Part shown: positions 24,371 through 33,083 of the stretch, piece after piece | Layout: each line of letters opens with the position of its first letter | Numbering within the stretch: position 1 is the stretch's first letter | Assembly: GCA_963573305.1 (NCBI GenBank) | Contig: OY754329.1 | Span: 146,889,266 to 146,953,265, forward strand | Source of the DNA: Pyrrhosoma nymphula | Lineage: Eukaryota > Arthropoda > Insecta > Odonata > Coenagrionidae | Length of the DNA stretch: 64,000 nucleotides | Direction of reading: 5' to 3' | The notes under the pieces: model-generated | The model's input: only the letters and a program-made list of their open reading frames with translations | Database searches by the model: none | What the model was told of the DNA's origin: nothing | Program-made: the position numbers and the translations under genes

Positions 24371-25764
24371 TGAGATGCATCAATAAGAATGATCTTTGAA
24401 TGTTTACTGGGAAATTAAAATGAATTTTGTTGTCCTTTAAAAATAATTGTACACACGACCTTGGTTCCGATGTAGGGAGTCATCGTCATATTAAAACTTC
24501 CATATAATGACTCTCTACGGCGAAATTTAAGTATACTAAGTTTTACGAATGTTATGTGGAACATGACGATCGTAGCTCTAATTTCAATATATAAGGGATA
24601 TTCCACAGGTTAACCTGGTAACATGAATGTACTGGAAAACCTCCGCGATAAATAGATGACTCAAGAAAAATATTTCAACAATTCGTGGCTTGAAAGAATT
24701 GAGCAACTCAAATTTTTCATTGATGAATTTTCTGAAATCCTCGATAAAATGTAATGTAATATATTACCGCTCACCTATAGTCAGGAACCGATTCGCAACG
24801 CTTATAGTTGTCAGGAAATCACATGCCCCCAATCGACATTGAGAGCACAAACTCAAACGCCACACTTGTGAAGTGCAGATTGCAGGCAAAAGTCGCATTA
24901 GGACGGTACTATCTCTTTCTCCCGCTCATTCGACGCCGCGGGTTTTCCTTCCCCATTCTCCGTCTTCGCTGACTACCGCCTACTCGCCGCGTGACGCCGC
25001 GGTGAAGGCTCGCGTGGGCACCGCCGTGCGGACGACGAAAATCGAGAGCGCGTCCGGGCAGGAATGAGACTCGGAAAGGAATAGGTAAGGAGCGTTTGAA
25101 AAAAAATAAGAAGCACATCAAGGAAGGAAGGAATGCGCGCATGATTTCTTGATAAACAGCACGACGGCCAGGCACGTGTAACGTCTGGGTGGTTTCAGTG
25201 GGAGAGCCGGAGTATTCCGACTCGGCTGGGGATTGAGAGAGAAAATCCTGCATCGAACGACGGGGCGCACGAAGAGAAAAATGCATGGGGCGATATTTCG
25301 AGGTCATGAAGGCCTCTCGTGATTGCCGCTGGGTGAGGAATGCCCTCCGCGGCGATAGTGGAGGGTAGAGGAAGGCCGCTAACTCTCCCGTCGGCGATAA
25401 CTGCAACGAAACTCGCCAGCATATTGGGAAAGTAATTCATGATTCAGTCTGTGAAAGAAAACGCCGGCGGAGAAACGTCCTAAAGTCTCATCGGCAATGT
25501 CATGATACTTGTTTGAAGATGAGGAACCGGTATGCAACTTTTTCAGGTTTTTTCAAACGAATCCCACTGGTGGGAATACGAAAAGATAATATTTTACGTA
25601 GTGAAATGAAAGCTTTAACTTAGTAATTCCACATGAACTTCATTTACGACCTAGGTTTCGACTAATGAAGTCAGGTACATGCATAAGAAAACTGCAGTTT
25701 TCTGAAGTTTTTTGCAGTTAACTAAAGCATTCATTTCACTATTTTCCACATAGGAGTGTTAAGC
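24371..25764. other. Non-coding intronic DNA with a CpG-rich patch
   Basis: AT-rich to about 24870, then a CpG-rich patch at about 24880-25450. The ORFs in that patch (for example 165 codons on the minus strand) overlap in several frames and match nothing known. Possible regulatory DNA by composition only. Confidence 0.5.
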
Positions 25765-25835
25765 AAGTTCCACCAAAAGAATTCAAAAAAGATATGGTAC
25801 TTTTTTTTTTTTTTCACAGATTTTTATTTAAAGTC

Positions 25836-25867
25836 GACCGGTTTCGTCGCATAGGCGACATCATCAG
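25836..25867 (-). ncRNA. Hammerhead-like motif, left pseudo-LTR
   Basis: Reverse-complement twin of the motif at 26435-26466: CTGATGA on the minus strand from 25867, the same stem II, GAAA and ACCGGT (25837-25842). The two motifs therefore point outward from the element in opposite directions. Confidence 0.5.
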
Positions 25868-26085
25868 GTACATGAATATGGCAAGTGGCAGAATATATAC
25901 AATTTTTAAGAGGGTGGGGGGAGAGGAGGGATAGGGTGGGGGGGAGGGGTTTGGAAGAGGCAGTGGTAAGGGGTGGGGGTTGGTGTGTGAGGGAACGTGG
26001 ATGACTCGATGGGAGGGGGGTGGTGGTGGATGTAGGCTAAGTGGACGCTTGGTCAGGTACGCTGTTCACAGCGGGGGTTGGGGCG

Positions 26086-26430
26086 TCAGGTATTGAGAGT
26101 CAGGGGAATATCCAAGAGGGGGGAATGGCTCACAAAAATGTTCTCGTTAGCAATTTTTCCTGCCTTTAATTGCTTTCTTATCTCCAGCTCCTCCAAACAG
26201 TCCATTCTTCTTCCCTTTTTCTCCAGGTGGAGGACCTCCGGGACAAAGTCACTATTGTGGTCACTTTCCCATAGATGTTTGGCAAAATGGGATCTGTTTA
26301 ACTCACCGTATCGTAGATGTCTTCTGTGCTCGTCTGCTCTTACTTTGAACGACCGCCCAGTCTGGCCAACGTAACATATTTCACAGTCACCACATTTGAG
26401 CTTATATATTCTGCCACTTGCCATATTCAT
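26086..26430 (-). CDS. GIY-YIG endonuclease fragment of a Penelope-like element
   Basis: A 114-codon frame with an ATG at 26430-26428. GRIYKLKC (residues 6-13) and CYVGQTGR (19-26) are the GIY and YIG motifs, followed by conserved R31 and H35, SHFAKHL (47-53) with H58, and LEELEI (79-84). These match the endonuclease that in Penelope-like elements is normally fused C-terminal to a reverse transcriptase. Here no RT precedes it, and the start codon lies inside the right pseudo-LTR. Its first codons, through RIY, are therefore duplicated in inverted form in the left arm. The frame is uninterrupted but is probably a remnant of a larger protein. I cannot say whether it is expressed. Confidence 0.8.
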   Translation of the reverse strand: MNMASGRIYKLKCGDCEICYVGQTGRSFKVRADEHRRHLRYGELNRSHFAKHLWESDHNSDFVPEVLHLEKKGRRMDCLEELEIRKQLKAGKIANENIFVSHSPLLDIPLTLNT

Positions 26431-26434
26431 GTAC

Positions 26435-26466
26435 CTGATGATGTCGCCTATGCGACGAAACCGGTC
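26435..26466 (+). ncRNA. Hammerhead-like motif, right pseudo-LTR
   Basis: CTGATGA (26435-26441), an extra T, stem II GTCGC/GCGAC with loop CTAT, GAAA (26457-26460), then palindromic ACCGGT (26460-26465) followed by C at the expected cleavage position. The architecture is that of PLE minimal hammerheads. The extra base between the core and stem II weakens any claim of activity. Confidence 0.5.
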
Positions 26467-26640
26467 GACTTTAAATAAAAATCTGTGAAAAAAGTACCAT
26501 ATCTTTTTTGAATTCTTTAGAATGGATTTTCACAAAGTGAAGCCTGAAACCATTGAGTTTAAGTTCCACCAAGTTTCATCTGACACAACCAGTCTTATGT
26601 TTTACGTCACAGATATTTTTCGGCGACGACCAACATGCTA

Positions 26641-26830
26641 GGAGTTCTACATCTTAATAAAACCCTGCGATACGCCACATTGAATTGTGGTAAGGGGCGT
26701 GATGACACCAGCGATGGAAGTGGGAGGGAATAGGTAAAAGGAATTTGAAGAAGAATAGGACGAAAGTGGATTGCATGTTAATGCCGTACCTTAGTGTCTC
26801 ATCCTCTGTTCTCGTAGTAGTAATTAATGG
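26641..26830 (+). repeat. Second copy of the ACATCT-type interspersed repeat
   Basis: Diverged copy of the repeat at 13520-13615, sharing CTACATCT, a CCCTGCGATACGCC-like block and GGGGCGTGATGACACCA, then continuing into a purine-rich stretch. It may be a fragment of a LINE 3' region; the clade is not determined. Confidence 0.45.
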
Positions 26831-29800
26831 TGCGTGGAGAAATAAAATGTTTTCATCAATCAGCTCGGTAGCTCAGTGTCACTTATGATGTCATTTCTAT
26901 CAAGTATACAGATAAAGTTCGTGGTTAAAATAATATCTCTGTGTCACCCTGAAAATCACGTGATCTGAATTTTTAAAAGTAATATTAGCGTAGACAGCCT
27001 AGAATTTTGTTTAATGGCATTGTGTAACCCTCAGTTAATGATTACATATTTAGAAAAACTCGCAAATAAGAAGGCAGGTTGAAGAGGACAAAGACGTTTT
27101 GGCGAGTGATGTGACAAACTGCTAAACATTGATTTACACACGATGTGAGAAATTTTGAGGAAACTAGAGAAAAGGAAGGCTAGAGTTGGAGTCAAAGAAA
27201 GGACTCCCTCATGGGTTTGTCGGAGATTGATACGGAAGGGCGGTAGAGGGAGGTAAGAGCTAAGATGTTAGGGGGAAGAAGACGGGAAGAAGAGTAACAT
27301 CACCCACTTCAAACTCGTCTTTCTATCTCCTTGAAATGAACGCTCGCATCGCCGGGGTTCGCTAGCGAGGAGAACCTTTAAGAGAGCAAAGAGGAAGAGA
27401 TAAGGGAGTGGGCGGGAGGGAGGAGGGGAAGTAGGAGAGGCTGGGTGGGGGAGAATAAGAGTGGAAGTCTTTATCTTTGAGAGATGCGTGAAGAGAGAGG
27501 GCCCGAATAGGGAGGGACGAGAGGGAGGCATGAGGGTCTGGGAATAAACAAACGCAAACCTGAGACCGAAAGCATCTCCAGGCCGGGGAATATAATCACG
27601 ATGAAAAAAAGGAATAACGTAAATTAAGGCAAGCACATCCACAAGAGAGAGCTGGAACACATTCAGTCACTTCGAATTGGGAAAATTTCCTTGAATACCG
27701 AGTAGAGCGAGCCTGATATATTCACGCGAATCAACCCACGAATTAGGGCTCTTTAAAAATACATGCGATACTGGCAGTGAAATAAAAAAATCTAATGTAC
27801 CAGACATTTTAGAACCATAAAGAGCCCTAAACACATTTAATAATTATTATGTAATACTTTTTAAATAAATAAATTTTAATTTAATAAATTTTAAATAGAT
27901 AAATGTAAGTAGATGCATTCTAATAGTGTAACAAAAATCCGACTTCTCCACGCGAATTTCTCATTAGGGGAGAAATAAAAAGAAAACATAAGGTGAAAAA
28001 AGGCACTGCCATGTAACAATGGAGTTATTTATGGTGATCTCAAGATGGCAGAAAGTTAATGAATACCGTAAGTAACACTATTTGACAAAAGCAGTCACTA
28101 ATTTCACTTTTTATTCTGAAATTGATGCATGTTGTCACACGAGCACCTTTAGAGGAAGCTTTATTTGCTGGGATAAGCCAACGACATAGTGTTAAAAATT
28201 TTGTTATTAAAATTTCTTTAATTTAAAATATTAAGCACCCATTCATAGCATATATGGAGGGGAGGATTTATTAAATTAATGATTAAACATGTGTGCTGAT
28301 TTAAAGACCCATAAGTTGCTGCAAAATGAGAACCTAGAGTCCGTGGAGGACCTTCAACAGCAAGGTTCTGGGCTTTGGCAAAATAGAAGATTACTTCTTG
28401 AAATGACGGGATGATTTAAAACGGATCACGTGACACCAGGGCCCATATGCAAAAGGAGGGCGAAAAGTATTACTGCGCAGCTCCAAGGACAAGAAAAATC
28501 CAATGCCACGCGGGCATACCAAACGGCGACAGCTTCGAGCTAAAGAAAAGTTAATTCACATCAAATAATTTATACATTTAACACAATAATTTATTCATGT
28601 ATATCTCACTGCAAATGATCGAGCTGCACTCGAAGTAAAAAATAAAAAAATGGTACAGCTATACTGCAAAAATGCGAATATACAGTAAGCAAATTCAGCA
28701 GAAAACCATAGTTTTATAATAACCCACAAAAGATAATCCATATACTCAATGCAATAATTATGCAAACTATTTCTTTAGGATTATGAGTCACGAGGAATGG
28801 CCAAATGGGGAACATTTACATGTAAATCACAAGAAACTGTGTACATGTGTACATCGCGTGACCTCTAACATCAGAAATAGAAAATTGTACCCGATGAAGG
28901 TAAAATCATATCAGCAGTGAAAAAAGGCGTTATAATTACTTTAAAAATTAACATACCAGTCTTATAACGTTCTACCTAATCCATGCCAATATTAAGCTGT
29001 AGTAAATAACAAATAATTGAAAGTGTAACACCTATTTGGACAGCAACGCCTACATTGGCGTTAAAAGTAACCTCCAGTCATCTAAGACCTGCTCCAACTC
29101 AGTATTCCAATAAATGTTGGAGGAAAATATTGACAGAATGATATAGAAAAAGGATTGTGATTTGTTGATTGGAACTCATAAAAAGCTAGCTTAGATTGGT
29201 GCTAATAAACCACAAGTGCTGAAGTTAATCACGACACAATTAATTCGACCCTTATCTACATTGATCCTTGATCAACTACCTACAGAAAAATTGATCAATC
29301 TAATATTAACCTGTTTTGCGGCTGCATTAATTGAAACGAAGAAAATATTAGCAAAAATGTTTAAATAATGAATAATAGGCGCTTATGGTAATTATATTCC
29401 ACAGTGCTAACCAAATAAGTAATCATATCAAAAGCCTTGGGTATGTGATTTCGAAAATAAATGTATACCTACCTTTTTTTAATGATCTTGGAACGCCCTC
29501 TGATTGACTAACGCAACCCGCAAAACATATAAGTACACAAATTGCCTAATAATCACGGCGCTTAGGTTGGGATTCTTTCATTGAAGTAGCAACCAGATTT
29601 CTTACAAAAATGGAAAATTAGAAGCGGAATAGACAAGGTAACCAAATAAGAACACATGTATTTGTTTTACACTCTATATACCTATTTAAATTTAATATTA
29701 TTTAGATATTGGTGCCTAGGAATACCAAGTTTTTCACAAAACGAAAAGATAGGACTGGCTTACCTCATCCATGAAGGACTTGGGGATTTAAAGTTCATTC

Positions 29801-32463
29801 ACGAGGAATCACTGCCATGTAGGTATCATAAAGCCTGAATTAACCAGGAATCAAACCAGCAATAAATTCCTTGTTGGAATATTTTTATCCAATAACCGTA
29901 TTCATAAATGACCAACGATATGACTTGCAGATTGACTTTCGAAGAAATATAATAATAATTACTAACTCTTCGGGATACTTATTGTTTTAACATATTATGG
30001 TTTTTTAGAAGGAAGAAAGGAAAGGAAGAAAGATATTACTTAAAATAGAATAAAACCTACTTCAACACATTCGTGTAAAGAGTATAATAATAACGAGAAC
30101 ATAAAAATATCTCATGGGGTTTTTTCACCTTTATTCACTCACAGCTCTTTTCACTCATACAGCTTGCATTTCCTGAAATTCTATGCTCCCTGGGTCTTTA
30201 AGCTGCTGCATAAGGAAAATAAATCCTGCATTAATAATACTATAGTACAGAAACACACATCAATAAGAAAAATTTAAATGAAAGATCAGTCAAGTGGACA
30301 GTCAATAATTGAAGTATGACGTGCAGCCCCGAAGCATATAAAGAGCCTTTAGAAATTATTTAATCACAGCGTAAATAAATGGCTGCCTAAATTAACCGTT
30401 ACTGAGTACTCAAAGCATGTCATTCCGTCTGCAAAAGTACAGAAGGTTGCATGGACAATGCCAGGTAATGGTGACAAAAAAGAGAAAGTAAATTTGAATC
30501 CAAGTGTAACGTATTCTCACTCCCTTATCCCTTCTAAAGTACTCCACCATGGGGAGCTTTTCCTCGGAGTTAAACTCCGAGGGCTGTATTGAAACGAAAA
30601 TGCAGACGAGAGTAGAAAAGAAGTAAGGAGATTGAGATAGATTTAGAACATGCAAAAGAAAGATAGAGAGAGCAGATGGATATATTAAATAGGATTTGGA
30701 TCAGGTAGATTTGGTTTTGCTGAGGGAAAGAGGGGTCGATGTTGAGAGTTAAGGAATCGAATGCGAGAGAAATATGACATGAAGGAGTTTTCACGAATGT
30801 GGTGGTGGTGGCGTACACTACTGGCAAACCTCTATTCTTTTCACTTTCACATAGAAAGGGATATTTTCGGTCCTCCGCCGTCATCCTTGCACTGTGACAT
30901 CCTGCACTCATTACGGGGGTAAACATGTCTCAGTCATCCCTTTCCTTTGGCCAACATCAAGATTTCTCAGCTTTGAGGTCAATATAGATACGGGCATAGT
31001 TGACCAATTCAAACAATTGTCGTACACAATCGAGGTAAATATTTCAATTATTTTTTAATAGTCAAAATCAAAATATGTTTTCCCCGGAAGTTTGAAAAAG
31101 CGTCACCCAAAACATTTCCCACGCAGCATTGATTACTATAATCAATATACTGTCATCATCAACTTGTGTGAAACATATCTCACATCAAACATGAAGGTTC
31201 AAATGAGAATTTTACAAAAATGCGCACCATACATTTAAGAAATGCATTTTAAATACCCTTTCCAGGACAGGACTGTCTGCATAATCTAAACACCGTGAAA
31301 CTATTCACCATTTCGACTCCTCTAGGATGTTTTTCCACAAAAAGTAATTTTCTTTAAGGCGCACAGGCTCATTTGCCTGATCGTATACCTCGATGAAAAC
31401 GACGGCTTCGTTGCATCACCGTCTCCACCCTCCAAGGTTCACTAAGGTGTTGTTTCTAGGTTTAACGAGACATGGCACATGGCCAATTACGTATAGGCCG
31501 AAAATCTCCTCCGTCCTTCACACACCCTTACACTGATTCCCCGCGTGAATCCTCAATGTTGTTGGATATTTCTTTTTACTATTATTATTGAAAACTATAG
31601 TCTTTTTGTGGCCCTTGGAAGGGTTTGAGAAAGAGGATCACGGTATGAGAACAATTCTTATAATCTTGCCTATCGTTTGCTCATTTCTCCGTGGATATGC
31701 ACACACATCATTGACGGCTATGGCAATGGAATATGAGAGTGAGGTTCATACTTTTTGGTGAACATTAAGCGCTCTGCGGACAGACAGCAGATTTCGGAAA
31801 CTCGAAATTTTTGCCCCTACACACTAACTGCTTAAATGTCACGAATTTAATAATAAACTCTGATCACGATGAATAAAAGCCTCTTATGCCTAACACGCCT
31901 TACAAATGTGTGAAAATAGCAATTATAGAAAATGTTTCCTCGACTTATTGCCTAATCTTGCTCAATATAAGAACATCATACAGTTTTGTCGAGTGCTTCC
32001 ATTAATTATTCCTTTAGTAAAACAAAGCGTTGGTACATAAAATATACATTCGTGGGAGAAAAAGGTAATAAAGAAGACCTGAAAAACAAGTAACCTCAAA
32101 GATGAAGGCATTTTTCGAAACGGTAAGGCATACTAAAAATGGCTCAGCAATATTTTGGGGAGTATTATAGATTTTTTTCAAGCCGCACACACTGAATGAT
32201 GATAAAGACACCACATAATATATTAATTATTGCCAAATATTGAGTAAAGATGATGCAATTAAATTATTTAATTTGGAAAATTAATTACATATCCAATTAA
32301 GATAAATTTAATTTTGAAAACATGCCATAGCCCTAAATTTATTGAAGGCAGGAAGATAACACAGGTATTGTACTCACGATTTTACATGGAAGGCTAAACC
32401 TTATTTTCAAAAATTTATTAATTACGACATCTTAAGGCTATAAATAGGATTGATACAACTTCG
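26831..32463. other. Non-coding intronic DNA
   Basis: About 5.6 kb, mostly AT-rich. A purine-rich plus-strand tract lies at about 27170-27560. The minus-strand ORF over it (130 codons) is Pro/Ser/Leu-rich and not credible. No TE termini, RNA genes or exon-like splice-flanked frames were recognised. Confidence 0.5.
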
Positions 32464-32718
32464 GAAGACACTGATAATGTGGAAGATGGTAAAGCCGAGA
32501 AATCAGAGGGTAAAAGTGTGCCGTGGCCGGGAGTTGAACCCGGAACCTCCCGATTTCGCGCCGGGTGCTCTACCAGTTGAGCTACCAGGACACTTACAGG
32601 ACAGGACACCAGAGCACCCGGCGCGAAATCGGGAGGTTCCGGGTTCGAGTCCCGGCCACGGCACGTTTTTACCCTCTGATTTCTCGGCTTTACCATCTTC
32701 CACATCACCAGTGTCTTC
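32464..32718. mobile_element. Two tRNA-derived SINE copies, head to head
   Basis: Copy 1 (minus, about 32464-32593) and copy 2 (plus, about 32611-32718) form an inverted repeat. Each has a tRNA-like head followed by a tail of about 55-60 bp with ACCCTCTGATTTCTCGGC and CAGTGTCTTC. Copy 1 has an intact A box (TAGCTCAACTGG) and B box. Copy 2 keeps the B box (GGTTCGAGTCC, 32642-32652) but has lost the A box and 5' head. Copy 2 ends about 70 bases left of the microsatellite holding the Tx1-like element. It could be an inverted duplication or two independent insertions. Confidence 0.75.
32518..32593 (-). tRNA. tRNA-like cloverleaf (SINE head, not a functional tRNA)
   Basis: A D stem GCTC/GAGC, an anticodon stem CCCGG/TCGGG with loop CGCGAAA, and a T arm CCGGG-TTCAACT-CCCGG can all be folded, with an imperfect acceptor stem. 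Position 33 of the loop is G instead of the near-invariant U, and the acceptor stem has mismatches. The non-tRNA tail and the partner copy indicate a SINE head and not a working gene. The formal anticodon CGA should not be trusted. Confidence 0.55.
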
Positions 32719-32785
32719 GTCCAATTTCAATTATATGTTTTCTATCCCTTTCTTTCACCTTCTGTTCAAATTATTTAATATATAT

Positions 32786-32805
32786 ACACACACACACACA
32801 CACAC
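32786..32805 (+). repeat. (AC)10 microsatellite, 5' side of the Tx1-like element
   Basis: A pure AC run directly preceded by TATATA and directly followed by the putative first bases of the retrotransposon (GAGAGACTG). It forms one half of an interrupted microsatellite with 39139-39154. Confidence 0.9.
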
Positions 32806-33083
32806 GAGAGACTGTCGAGTGCGGACGTATCTACGAGTGGCTCCTCAGTGTTTGTTTGAAAGTGTGGTTTTTTTGTGCGCCACGTTCGTGATTTTACACG
32901 TAGTGGTGCCACTAGCGTAAGTGCATTGGTGGGCGTTGTTTTTACGCCAAAACTGCATACAGTGTGCTATTTATTGTGATTATTCAACTCGTTGGGAGCT
33001 AGCTTGTCGAATTGCTGGTGAAAGGGACTCCTTCCTCCGTCGACCGAGCTGACGCTCGGTCGGATTCGGCGGCAGCAGGCGAA
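32806..33083 (+). promoter_or_regulatory. 5' UTR / internal promoter region of the Tx1-like element
   Basis: 278 bases between the AC run and the first ORF1 ATG. In-frame codons before that ATG are open back to a TAG at 33000-33002. Full-length non-LTR elements carry an internal promoter here; no specific core promoter motif could be identified with confidence. Confidence 0.45.

Larger units (their letters stand above)
25765..26572 (-). mobile_element. Penelope-like element derivative with 12-bp target duplication
   Basis: AAGTTCCACCAA occurs at 25765-25776 and 26561-26572, directly flanking the element (25777-26560). Inverted arms of about 115-123 bp (25777-25899 and 26403-26517) act as pseudo-LTRs. 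The right side carries a further 43-bp extension. That extension, read on the minus strand, has CAAT, GGCTTCACTTTGTG and TCCATT, matching the element at 22.76 kb. Between the arms is a GIY-YIG endonuclease frame on the minus strand and a very G-rich stretch (plus strand, about 25910-26060). The reverse transcriptase is missing, so it is a deleted, non-autonomous copy. Confidence 0.85.

Noticed and set aside
24909..25406. 165-codon minus-strand ORF
   Set aside because: CpG-rich patch with open frames on both strands, no domain, no splice context.
25836..26466. Claim that the hammerhead motifs are active ribozymes
   Set aside because: The extra base before stem II and the very short stem III leave activity open, so only a hammerhead-like motif is reported.
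32518..32593. Functional tRNA gene
   Set aside because: G at loop position 33, imperfect acceptor stem and a SINE tail argue for a SINE head.
32450..32920. 156-codon ORF across the SINE pair
   Set aside because: It translates tRNA-like heads and the AC microsatellite; not a protein.
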